A stretch of 64,000 nucleotides of DNA from Poecilobothrus nobilitatus (Eukaryota > Arthropoda > Insecta > Diptera > Dolichopodidae): NCBI GenBank assembly GCA_947095535.1, contig OX352773.1, positions 109,003,950 through 109,067,949 of the forward strand. The letters run 5' to 3'. Shown here piece by piece: positions 1 to 8,742 of this stretch. Under the pieces are notes generated by a model. It did not search any database, was not told the DNA's origin, and saw only the letters and a program-made list of their open reading frames with translations. Numbering within the stretch: the first letter of the stretch is position 1; every line of letters starts with the position of its first letter. A program made the position numbers and the translations under genes.

Positions 1-2706
1 AATTTTTGTTATATTATTGTAGATAAGAGCAAACCAAAAATTAATGATTTTGTGTTTATCTTTTACGATCTAGAAACAATGCAAGAAAAAACGCTAGTTA
101 AAAACAATAATGAAGATATTAAACTACATGAACATAATTTATGTGTTCTTAGCACAAGATGTCATCATTGCATAAGAGAAGAGAAGTTACAGTTTTGTTC
201 TAAATGTGGTTTTAGAACAACAGTTTTTGACACAAATGTAATTCCAAATTTAGTTGATTACATTTTTAAAATGGCTAAAAAATTTAAACAAGTACATAGT
301 TGTAATAACTCATAATGGACAAAGTTTTGATCACCAGTTCATTTTAAATGAATTGCTGCATAAAAGTGACATAGAGCCAAAATTAATCATGAGGGGCACA
401 AAAATTATTCAGATGCAGATTAAAAATATAAGGTTTTTAGATTCTATGAATTATCTTGTAATGCCACTATCACAACTTCCTAAAGCTTTCGATTTATCAA
501 CTGATTTAAAAAAAGGTTATTTTCCTCATTTGTTCAATACAACAGAAAATATAAATTATGTTGGGCCAATACCACTTATGCACTACTATAGTCCTGATAC
601 AATGACAGAAGAAAATCGAAAAATGTTTATTGATTGGTATGAACAAAGCAAAAATACCGAGTTCAATATGAAACGTGATTTGATAGAATATTGCAAAAAT
701 GATGTACATATTTTAACTGAAGCCTGCATTAAATTTAGAAAACTTCTATTGGAAGAAAATAATGTATGTCCTTTCACTGAGGCTACAACCATTGCTTCAG
801 CATGCAATTTAGTTTTTCGAAGAAATTTTTTGAAACCGGAAACTATAGGATTGATACCCAAAAAAGGTTACAGATTTGCAGACAATCAATCAGAAATTGC
901 TCTTCAATGGCTAATTTGGGAAGAGGATCAAGAAAGATTAATATTCAACATGCAGCAAAGAAAAAAGAAGCAATTATAAAAAATATAAAAGTAGATGGTT
1001 TTTGTTCAGAAAAAAAACAAATTTTTCAATTCCATGGGTGCTATTTTCATGGCCATCCAAAATGTTTTCCATATAAGAGGAATGAATCAATACAAGGGAA
1101 CAAACATGATACTCTTGATATCAGATTTGAAAATACCATAACAAGAACAGAACGATTAAAATCATTTGGATATCAAGTGATCGAAATGTGGGAATGTGAT
1201 TTTAGAGAACAATTGATAGAAAAAGAAGATGAGATGTAAATATAAATATAAATATATTTATATTTATATATTTATAAAGATATCTTATAAATCACCCCCT
1301 TTTAAAAAACGTTCCTTTAGAACCACGAGATGCTTTTTATGGAGGTAGAACTGGAAACACTTTTATGTATTACAAAGCAAAAAAAACGAAAAAATAAAAT
1401 ACATAGATATTTCCTCATTATATCCCTATGTGTGCAAATATGGGAAATTTCCAGTAGGACATCCTGAAGTTTTAGCGGGCCATGAAATATATTCTAAAGT
1501 TGACTTAGAAAATACTAATGGTTTAATAAAATGTGATATTCTTCCACCAACTGATTTGATTCACCCTGTTCTTCCAATAAAACAAAATAATAAATTAATA
1601 TTTACGTTTTGTTTCACTTGCAGCCTTGAAACATATCAAGATGAATGCCTTCATTCCGATAAAGAAAGAACTCTGACAGGAACTTGGGTTATAGACGAAG
1701 TAGTAAAAGCTGTAAAAAAGGGGTATAAAATATTTGAATTTCATGAAATTTGGCGTTATGAGGTACAACAATATAACAAAGACAACTGTGAACCTGGATT
1801 ATTTACAGAGATGATGGACAAATTTCTTAAAACTAAATAGGATGCTTCTGGATGGCCTAAAGATTGCAACACAGAAGAATTAAAACAAAATTATTTGGAA
1901 CAATTTTTCCAACAAGAAAATATTAAACTTGATACAGAAAATATTTACAAAAACCCTGGAAAAAGATCATACAGTAAGCTTATATTGAACTCTTTCTGGG
2001 GAAAATTTGGTCAACGAGAAAATCAGACAAAAACGCAAGTAATAAAAAGTCCAGCTACTTTTTATTCTATATTGACAAATCCAAGCAAAGATGTATTGCA
2101 CATAATAATTATCAATTCTGACACGGTTTTAGTTAACTGGAAATATAAAAATGAAGATTTAGATTCATTGCGTACAGTGAACGTATGTATTGCAAGTTAA
2201 CAACTGCACAGGCTCGTTTAAAGTTGTATGAATATTTGGAAAATTTACAAGAACGAGTTTTATATTCTGACACTGATTCCGTCATATATGTGTCAAAAGA
2301 AGGTGAATATGAACCTGCCCTAGGCAATTTTATCGGAGATATGACTAAAAAACTAGAATCATATGGATCTGACAGCTACATAAAAGAATTCGTTAGCGGT
2401 GGACCAAAAAATTATGCATATAAAGCATTTTCTTCTGACAAACAAAGCGATGCAGTAGTTTGTAAAGTAAAAGGAATTAAACTAGATTATAATAATTCAA
2501 AACTAGTCAATTTTGAAAAAATTAAGGAAATGGTTTTATTGAACGATAAAGCCGGTGTGAATATTCTGTACAAAAATTTTCGAAGGACAAATGATCATAG
2601 AGTAATTACAGTTCCAGAAACAAAGATATACAGGCTAAAAGCAGAAAAACGAAGGTTTTACGAAAATTATAGTTCTGTACCATTTGGATTTAAAAGAAAA
2701 AAATAA
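1..2706 (+). pseudogene. POLB: Polinton-type protein-primed DNA polymerase B, 5'-truncated by window edge, frameshifted
   Basis: Family B polymerase of the protein-primed type, which copies the linear element DNA. Six consecutive ORF pieces in shifting frames read one protein. ExoI is visible as FYDLE near 67, ExoII as HNGQSFD near 320 and ExoIII as YCKNDV near 690. The Polinton-typical segment KKGYFPHLFNT lies near 510 and an HGCYFHG endonuclease-like stretch near 1035. Motif A (DISSLYP) is near 1410, motif B (ILNSFWGK) near 1985 and motif C (YSDTDS) near 2265. An AT-only expansion at about 1236-1300 interrupts it. Breaks fall near 300, 950, 1240-1430, 1840 and 2190. The N-terminus lies outside the window. 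It ends 23 nt before convergent ORF X. The polymerase assignment is firm; activity is impossible in this state. Confidence 0.9.
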
Positions 2707-2728
2707 AGTTTTTTGAAAAGAAGTTTAA

Positions 2729-2960
2729 TCAATTTTTTATTATTTTTAATTTTATAAAGGAACACAAGTTTTTATTTTGCCCGAATTTTATAGTAAATGT
2801 ATGTAACCGTAAACTTGAACCTTCCATCAGCGTCTTTGTCTTTTCCCAGCCATCTGCGCTTTTTCTCAATTCTTCTATGGTGACATCACTCTTTAGGTAT
2901 GGACAATAGAAAATTATATTTTCTATGTCCATTCGAGCACATAAATATTTATAATGATTG
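2729..2960 (-). pseudogene. Small element ORF 'X', 3' part
   Basis: An open frame starting MDIENIIFYCPYLKSDV runs to the stop at 2729, tail to tail with the polymerase. Its natural 5' part is not upstream of it: that part (MNPPTSVALAKWINSG) lies at 5291-5392 on the opposite strand. About 43 bp of the ORF (2918-2960) is present at both places in inverted orientation. I do not recognise the protein family. The gene was apparently cut by the rearrangement that produced the neighbouring inverted duplication. Confidence 0.5.
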
Positions 2961-3340
2961 AAGAGATGGAATGTCGTTATCTTAATTGATAACTTCTACT
3001 GAACTCGAAACAAATTTATCTAAAAATGCCTTTTTCTGGTACCCCATTACATAAACGACATCGAATGAATTTAAATGTTCCTTTAAAATATTTTTAATTT
3101 CTAAATATTCTATAAATGCATCATCCCAGTCAAGTCCATTTATTTGCATTTTATTGAATTCATTTTGCTGTTTAACATCGCTATTTAACTCTTCGAACGA
3201 ATAAGGTGCTTTAAACATAAACAGCATCGGTATCAGTGACCCATCAGCTATCAAAAAAAATTCTTTCAAGAAATATTGCTATTTCCAACAATATTATTTG
3301 CAACAATAAATTGTAGATCTGCTACTGCCTTGCTGCTCAT
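2961..3340 (-). pseudogene. Exonuclease-like Polinton protein, copy in left arm, C-terminally truncated
   Basis: Begins MSSKAVADLQFIV at 3340, breaks in frame near 3265, then continues as the ORF ending at 2982. It matches the right-arm copy (6781-7286) but lacks its Cys/His-containing C-terminus because the arm ends at 2961. The DLQ near the start and the FDVVYVMG...FL segment suggest an RNase H-fold (DEDD-type) nuclease. That is inference from spacing of acidic residues, not a firm family assignment. Related copies lie at 31577-32077 and, more distantly, at 8341-8706. Confidence 0.6.
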
Positions 3341-3412
3341 TTTGTGCCTTACTATATTAAAATAACTTGAAAACCTCTAATTTATACCTATTACGATTTA
3401 AAAAGAGTGGAA

Positions 3413-3600
3413 AAAAGAGGGGAAGGGAGCCTTTAGCAGTAGCATAAACCGATACCGGACCCTCAAAGACCGATACCGGACATCCGAGGACCCCATCCAG
3501 AATCAAGAAAAGGGGACGCCTGATTCAGGCCCCGCTTTAAAGGGGACCGCACCTCAGGGGACCGATATTGGACTTTTGGGGACCGGATATCGACTCTCCA
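3413..3600. repeat. GC-rich 'ACCGATACCGGAC' repeats upstream of the exonuclease-like gene, left arm
   Basis: Short imperfect repeats of ACCGATACCGGACCCTCAAAG type, plus blocks such as CAGGCCCCGCTTTAAAGGGG, stand out sharply from the surrounding AT-rich DNA. They begin about 75 bp upstream of the exonuclease-like start codon. A mirrored copy is at 6523-6700, and related blocks are at 21050-21418 and 32130-32380. Function unknown; repeated association with the element suggests a regulatory, origin or terminal role. Confidence 0.75.
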
Positions 3601-3896
3601 GAAACAAGGGTTGATTTAAATGGATTAACCTGGAAAAAAAAAAAATGTGGAAAGAGTTGCAAAAATCTTGCTGACTAATATTTTAACTCCTCTACATAGT
3701 GATTTTTATATTGGGTAGCTACAAAGTATTTTAAATCTTAGACATAGTTTAGAGAATATACAGTGATTAATTATTAATGAGAATGCAAAAATATAATTTG
3801 CATATTTTAGAAAGTGTTATGTATGATGCAAAATATTATGTATGTTGCATAAAAAGTATAAATTGATTTAAGTTTTCAAATTATTTTTAATTAAAA
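3601..3896. other. Non-coding AT-rich stretch before the 79-aa ORF (left arm)
   Basis: No supportable ORF. It contains a poly-A run near 3636 and repeated TATGATGCA/TATGTTGCA words at about 3820-3850 just before the 79-aa ORF, possibly its promoter region. It is duplicated in mirrored form at about 6225-6520. Confidence 0.4.
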
Positions 3897-4136
3897 ATGG
3901 AAGTACAGGAGCCGTTTGAAGAAATAATTGGAAAATGCCATATTTTCCAATTAGAAAGAAAATTAACATTCAATTACGAAATTTTATTTAAGGACCTTTC
4001 TAGAGGAGCAGCAGGTAGCGGTGATAATGGCTCAAAATTTTACAGAAATGTACAGAAAAGATGCCAAGTGAGCACGACTTGGATGTGCTTACCAGACTTA
4101 TTTGCAAGGAAAAGATGCCTGCTGAGACCGACCTAA
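3897..4136 (+). CDS. Hypothetical 79-aa element protein, left-arm copy
   Basis: An open frame beginning MEVQEPFEEIIGKCHIFQLE, rich in charged residues, with three Cys in the second half and a basic C-terminus. The same ORF with a few substitutions is on the other strand at 5985-6224. No family recognised. It is convergent with the KTKRGQR ORF at 4306-4740. Conservation between arms mostly reflects recent duplication, so it is weak evidence for function. Confidence 0.5.
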   Translation: MEVQEPFEEIIGKCHIFQLERKLTFNYEILFKDLSRGAAGSGDNGSKFYRNVQKRCQVSTTWMCLPDLFARKRCLLRPT

Positions 4137-4305
4137 AATTAAAATAATAATAAAAAAGGTAACCTGAAAAAATATAAAAAAAAAAGGTGCCCTGGAAGAA
4201 ATTAAAAATTTTATAAATTTAATTAAATAAAATCTGAAAAGTTGAAAAATTTAAATAAAAAAAGAAAATATTTCATTTGTAAATTTTTTATTAAACTTTT
4301 TTTTT

Positions 4306-4740
4306 TTATTTATACAATTTTTCTTGTGAGTCTATACTCGTTTTTGGAATTAACTCAAACAGAGCCATAATCCACCTATTAGGATCCCATCCCAAAAATT
4401 TGAAATAAAAGCCCTTGCTGTTCAGTTGATTTAATTCTTTCTCCGACACAACTTTTTTGGAGAACCGCTCCGGCATAAAAAAAGTAATGCTGCTAGTTGA
4501 ATCTTCCATTGGGCATGTTACCTTACATAGAACCACACGCTGACCTCTTTTGGTCTTTAGAAATTTCCATTCTTCTACCTCGTACATCACGTCCTTCACC
4601 AGAGCATCTATCGTTGTGTAGCTCTCTTGTTCCCCTTTTCGGACTAAATTAAAATAAAATATAAAAAAATATAGCATAATTTTGAAAAATTTTGAAAAAA
4701 AAAGATTATTAAATTTTTTAAAATTTAAAAATTACTTACC
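4306..4740 (-). CDS. Hypothetical 'KTKRGQRVVL...MPERFSKKV' protein, two exons, left-arm copy
   Basis: The coding exon runs 4643 to 4306 and contains LKTKRGQRVVLCKV, FFMPERFSKKV and FLGWDPNRW. A short upstream exon probably ends at 4740, where ATG|GTAAGT looks like a donor, and the intron ends TTTTAATTTAG. Joining the exons keeps the frame, which supports splicing. No ATG is visible in the first exon before a stop, so a further 5' exon may exist. The pattern resembles short uncharacterised insect transposon-associated proteins and might be an OB-like nucleic-acid-binding fold; this is a guess. The right-arm copy (5474-5812) is frameshifted. Confidence 0.5.
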
Positions 4741-5452
4741 ATTATTTCTTTTGGTACTGCTACTAGTACTGTTATTTAAACTAAGTTTTGTGTAGAACTC
4801 AATTGATAGAAATAAAAGTTTGGTCTTTTCTTTTATACTTTTTTACTACCATAGTTTAAATTACTTTAATAAATAACATCAAATTATTTAACACGGAACT
4901 AAACATATGAGAAAATTTAAACGCTCCTAAATTGTTTTGTTAGAACATGAATTTTTGGCACGACGGAATTTATTTCCATTCAAATTCCTTTATTAGAATA
5001 ATAAATCTTTTTTTAAACAACTCAAAAGCTTTTTTCAATAATAAGTTCCATTAACTATTTAACAAGGAACTAAACATATAAGGAAATTTAAAGCACTCCT
5101 AAATTCCTTTGTTAGAAGAATAAATCTCTTTTTTCTACCAGGACATTTTAAAATAAATTTTCTAACATAAAATCATTTCCTAGAACACTCCTTAATTAAC
5201 TAATTCTTTTAAATTAATTCCTTTGTCTAATAAGCATTTAGTGATATAAAAATACATGCTCAAAATGTTTTAATTTAGAAGCAAAACAACATGAACCCAC
5301 CAACATCAGTGGCATTAGCAAAATGGATAAACTCTGGACAATTTCAATACAATCATTATAAATATTTATGTGCTCGAATGGACATAGAAAATTAGATTTA
5401 TTCTTCTAACAAAGGAATTTAGGAGTGTTTTAAATTTCCTTATATGTTTAGT
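4741..5452. repeat. Spacer of inverted duplication 1 with its own short repeats
   Basis: Unpaired centre of the palindrome. A roughly 55-bp block (ACTAAACATATAAGGAAATT ... CCTTTGTTAGAAGA) occurs at about 5072-5122, in divergent form at about 4900-4960, and inverted at about 5400-5450. It also carries the 5' part of ORF X. No other gene is visible. Confidence 0.6.
5291..5392 (+). pseudogene. Small element ORF 'X', 5' part
   Basis: ATG at 5291 opens MNPPTSVALAKWINSGQFQY and continues through CARMDIEN into an early stop at 5393. The protein continues logically in the minus-strand ORF at 2729-2960, which shares 43 bp with this segment in inverted orientation. The gene is therefore split by an inversion or inverted-duplication junction. 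Product unknown. Confidence 0.5.
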
Positions 5453-5473
5453 TTATATTTTATTTTAATTTAG

Positions 5474-5812
5474 TCCGAAAAGGGGAACAAGAGAGCTACA
5501 AAACGATAGATGCTCTGATGAAGGACGTGATGTACGAGGTAGAAAAATGGAAATTTCTAAAGACCAAAAGAGGTCAGCGTGTGGTTCTATGTAAGGTAAC
5601 ATGCCCAATGGAAGATTCAACTAGCAGCATTACTTTTTTTTATGCCGGAGCGGTTCTCCAAAAAAGTTGTGTCGGAGAAAGAATTAAATCAACTGAACAG
5701 CAAGGGCTTTTATATCAAATTTTTGGGACGGGATCCTAATAGGTGGAATATGGCTCTGTTTGACTTAATTCCAAAAACGAGTATAGACTCGCAAGAAAAA
5801 TTGTATAAATAA
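5474..5812 (+). pseudogene. 'KTKRGQRVVL...MPERF' protein exon, right-arm copy, frameshifted
   Basis: Corresponds to the exon at 4306-4643. The acceptor TTTTAATTTAG precedes 5474. One extra T in the run near 5633 shifts the frame in the middle of FFMPERF, so the C-terminal half is read out of frame by the visible ORF (5518-5739). The upstream exon seen in the left copy is not present here, because the arm match starts inside the intron. Confidence 0.55.
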
Positions 5813-5984
5813 AAAAAAAAAAAGTTTAATAAAAAATTTACAAATGAAATATTTTCTTTTTTTTATTTAAATTTTTCAACTTTTCAGATTTTATTTAATT
5901 AAATTTATAAAATTTTTAATTTCTTCCAGGGCACTTTTTTTATTTATATTTTTTCAGGTTACCGTTTTTATTATTATTTTAATT

Positions 5985-6224
5985 TTAGGTCGGTCTCAGC
6001 AGGCATCTTCTCCTTGCAAATAAGTCTGGTAAGCACATCCAAGTCGTGCTCACTTGGCATCTTTTCTGTACATTTCTGTAAAATTTTGAGCCATTATCAC
6101 CGCTACCTGCTGCTCTTCTAGAAAGATCCTTAAATTCAATTTCGTAATTGAATGTTAATGTTCTTTCTAATTGGAAAATATGGCATTTTCCAATTATTTC
6201 TTCAAACGGCTCCTGTACTTCCAT
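5985..6224 (-). CDS. Hypothetical 79-aa element protein, right-arm copy
   Basis: Mirror copy of 3897-4136 with a few amino-acid differences (for example FNYEIEFKDLSRRAAGSG). It is open from MEVQEPF to the stop, convergent with the frameshifted KTKRGQR exon, and divergent from the exonuclease-like gene across the GC-rich repeat block. Function unknown. Confidence 0.5.
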   Translation of the reverse strand: MEVQEPFEEIIGKCHIFQLERTLTFNYEIEFKDLSRRAAGSGDNGSKFYRNVQKRCQVSTTWMCLPDLFARRRCLLRPT

Positions 6225-6522
6225 TTTTAATTAAAAATAATTTGAAAACTTAAATCAATTTATACTTTTTATGCAACATACATAATATTTTGCATCATAC
6301 ATAACACTTTCTAAAATATGCAAATTATATTTTTGCATTCTCATTAATAATTAATCACTGTATATTCTCTAAACTATGTCTAAGATTTAAAATACTTTGT
6401 AGCTACCCAATATAAAAATCACTATGTAGAGGAGTTAAAATATTAGTCAGCAAGATTTTTGCAACTCTTTCCACATTTTTTTTTTTTCCAGGTTAATCCA
6501 TTTAAATCAACCCTTGTTTCTG

Positions 6523-6700
6523 GAGAGTCGATATCCGGTCCCCAAAAGTCCAATATCGGTCCCCTGAGGTGCGGTCCCCTTTAAAGCGGGGCCTGAATCA
6601 GGCGTCCCCTTTTCTTGATTCTGGATGGGGTCCTCGGATGTCCGGTATCGGTCTTTGAGGGTCCGGTATCGGTTTATGCTACTGCTAAAGGCTCCCTTCC
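6523..6700. repeat. GC-rich 'CCGGTATCGGT' repeats upstream of the exonuclease-like gene, right arm
   Basis: Mirror copy of 3413-3600. Blocks such as GGTCCGGTATCGGTTTATGC end about 80 bp before the ATG at 6781. Element B has the same arrangement (32130-32380), so the position relative to the gene is kept between elements. Confidence 0.75.
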
Positions 6701-6780
6701 CCTCTTTTTTCCACTCTTTTTAAATCGTAATAGGTATAAATTAGAGGTTTTCAAGTTATTTTAATATAGTAAGGCACAAA

Positions 6781-7286
6781 ATGAGCAGCAAGGCAGTAGC
6801 AGATCTACAATTTATTGTTGCAAATAATATTGTTGGAAATAGCAATATTTCTTGAAAGAATTTTTTTTGATAGCTGATGGGTCACTGATACCGATGCTGT
6901 TTATGTTTAAAGCACCTTATTCGTTCGAAGAGTTAAATAGCGATGTTAAACAGCAAAATGAATTCAATAAAATGCAAATAAATGGTCTTGACTGGGATGA
7001 TGGATTTATAGAATATTTAGAAATTAAAAATATTTTAAAGGAACATTTAAATTCATTCGATGTCGTTTATGTAATGGGGTACCAGAAAAAGGCATTTTTA
7101 GATAAATTTGTTTCGAGTTCAGTAGAAGTTATCAATTAAGATAAGTACATTCCATCTCTTCAGAAACTAAGGAATTTCACCACCATTTGCCCTCACCATC
7201 ACATTACGGAAAATTTACAAAGAAGTGCTGTAAAAAATTGTATGAATTTATATATGTATTTAATAAAAGAAAATTATTGGTTTTAA
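6781..7286 (+). pseudogene. Exonuclease-like Polinton protein, full-length copy of element A
   Basis: Starts MSSKAVADLQFIV, shifts frame near 6852, continues IADGSLIPMLFMFKAPYS ... GLDWDDGFIEYL ... FDVVYVMGYQKKAFL. After one in-frame stop at 7137-7139 it runs through a Cys/His-rich C-terminus (CPHHH, KNCMNLYMYL) to 7286. Acidic residues near the start and middle fit an RNase H-fold, DEDD-like nuclease; this is tentative. Its stop overlaps by 4 nt the stop of the convergent ORF at 7283-7864, an arrangement repeated in element B. Confidence 0.6.
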
Positions 7287-7864
7287 AAAATATTTGTTTT
7301 ATTTATTGTTGACCAATACATTTTTTCTGACAAAAACATAGGTATTTCATAAAATAGCCTGGAATAGTTGCACTGAGCTATGTGTTAATTCATAGGTATA
7401 TAGAAATCTTCTTGTTCCAGTCTGAGTTTGTTTTTTTCTATACATCTCTCAAAATATTTGAATACATATTCTCGTACATTCAATTCAGCTCCATTGTTGT
7501 ATGACATCACTGCTTGTATAAAGTCTAACATAAGACAAAAGCGGGTGTACTCATCTAACTGCAATGTATTTTTTTTAGTTTGCCCGGTATGATTAAATGT
7601 TAGCGCAAATCCTTTTGAATATAATTTAGGTTGGTTGTTAGTAAAATCTTAAAAAAAGGCATACCACGCCAAATAATTCATCTCACAAATGACTTTGTGA
7701 TGACGTTGGAAAATTATTGTTGCAGCAAAATTTTCAACATTAAATCCAATTTGTATTTTTGTTGTTTGTTTTTTATCCAAATAATAGATATAGCTTAATA
7801 AAAGATTTTGAGGAGGTTCACTTTTTTGTTTTTCAATGACTTTCGAATTTGTTGATTGCTCCAT
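7283..7864 (-). pseudogene. Conserved Polinton ORF, function unknown (element A)
   Basis: Starts MEQSTNSKVIEKQK. The conserved core is LLLSYIYYLDKKQTTKIQIGF, then after a stop near 7649 it continues with DEYTRFCLMLDFIQAV and AELNVREYV, ending TINKTNIF at 7283. Element B has the same protein at 30994-31580, which supports a real gene. In-frame stops near 7649 and 7390 disable it. It lies downstream of the protease at the end of the minus-strand capsid cluster. Family not recognised; a small nucleic-acid-binding or structural protein is possible. Confidence 0.6.
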
Positions 7865-7893
7865 TTTTCTTGTTTTAACTGATGAATTCTATT

Positions 7894-8378
7894 TTAGAAT
7901 TTTGTATTTATAGTTTTTCTCTCACATTTTTTAAAAATTTTTCGAAATATCCTTTGTATTTTTTTATCGTTTTTAAGTGGGGATGATGTGTCGAATAAAT
8001 TAAGAAAATATTTTATGCTTTTACAGGAACTTCGCATCCATAGATATACACAACAATAATGTCCGCAAACAGATTTTAAATTACTTTGCAAACGCTTATT
8101 GTTGAAAACAAAACATTTCGATTGATTTTGTAGAAATTTTATAATCTCATTGTGAAATGGCGGATTTCCAAATGAATCAAAATATTCTGCACACCCTTGA
8201 ACTGGAACAAATATTGCTAACCAATGTGTTCCCTTTCATTAGAAGTATCAGTTTTTACCAACAAAATACTAGGTTTTGAAACTTGTTTTGGCAATTGATC
8301 AAGAGCATAAACGCCTCTAAATATTTTATGTGTTAAGTTATTACATTTCAGCACCTTTGAAATCTGAAGTGTATTCAT
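7894..8378 (-). pseudogene. PRO: Adenain-like cysteine protease (Polinton PRO), one frameshift
   Basis: Maturation protease of Polinton/adenovirus type, which cleaves virion precursor proteins. From the ATG at 8378 the sequence shows HKIFRGVYALDQLP, then KTDTSNEREHIG with the catalytic His. After a frameshift near 8218 come EYFDSFGNPPF, FNNKRLQS and CGHYC with the nucleophilic Cys, then FRKIFKKCE. Domain order and length (about 160 aa) fit the adenain family. The start overlaps the end of the upstream ORF (8341-8706) by about 38 nt. Only one break is seen, so inactivation may be recent. Confidence 0.88.
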
Positions 8379-8706
8379 TTTCTTGCAAACGGGAAATATC
8401 AATTAGTCGAGTATTTCCTCGAATAAATGTTGTTAAAAATTCTGCTTTAAGTTTTCCATTTGTAAAGACTATATCGAATTTTTCAAGCAAATTTATTAAG
8501 TTATTAGTTATTTTTTCGTTATCGATATGTCCAAAAGAGTAATTCTCAATGTCTGTTCTTTTTAAATCTCTGACAGGAAATTTATACTTTAATTCTTTTA
8601 CAATAGTTTTACATTTTTCTTTTATGCCAGCCACAGCAATATTTTTTACAAATATTATATTGTTATCGTCCGTACAGAACGACAAATCTACTAGAGCACA
8701 TGCCAT
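8341..8706 (-). CDS. Exonuclease-like protein, divergent short paralogue
   Basis: An intact 121-aa ORF starting MACALVDLSFCTDDNNIIFV and ending with FDIVFTNGKLKAEFL and NTRLIDISRL. Its pattern, with an early Asp and the FD(I/V)V...G...K..FL segment, parallels the longer protein at 6781-7286, but the Cys/His C-terminus is absent. That makes it a second, truncated member of the same family inside one element. It sits between capsid and protease genes and overlaps the protease start. Paralogy is inferred from spacing and a modest number of shared residues. Confidence 0.6.
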   Translation of the reverse strand: MACALVDLSFCTDDNNIIFVKNIAVAGIKEKCKTIVKELKYKFPVRDLKRTDIENYSFGHIDNEKITNNLINLLEKFDIVFTNGKLKAEFLTTFIRGNTRLIDISRLQENEYTSDFKGAEM

Positions 8707-8742
8707 TTTAAAATGAATAGAAATGGTCCATTAAACTTCTTT

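Larger units (their letters stand above)
2961..4664. repeat. Left arm of inverted duplication 1
   Basis: The reverse complement of 5453-7163. Three ORFs occur in both arms in mirrored order (exonuclease-like, 79-aa ORF, KTKRGQR ORF), together with GC-rich repeats and non-coding DNA. The arms differ by only a few substitutions and small indels, so the duplication is recent or has been homogenised. The left arm stops inside the exonuclease-like gene, where sequence of ORF X begins. Confidence 0.93.
5453..7163. repeat. Right arm of inverted duplication 1
   Basis: Mirror image of 2961-4664. At its right end the sequence runs straight on through the full exonuclease-like gene into element A, so this arm is the one in natural context and the left arm is the displaced copy. 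Confidence 0.93.

Noticed and set aside
1236..1300. Possible CRISPR-like or satellite repeat
   Set aside because: Simple AT microsatellite; no spaced repeats of CRISPR type anywhere in the window.
5513..5530. CTGATGA core as a further hammerhead
   Set aside because: No GAAA or pairing stems at the right spacing; coding sequence of the KTKRGQR ORF. Same for CTGATGA at about 27507 and 43077.
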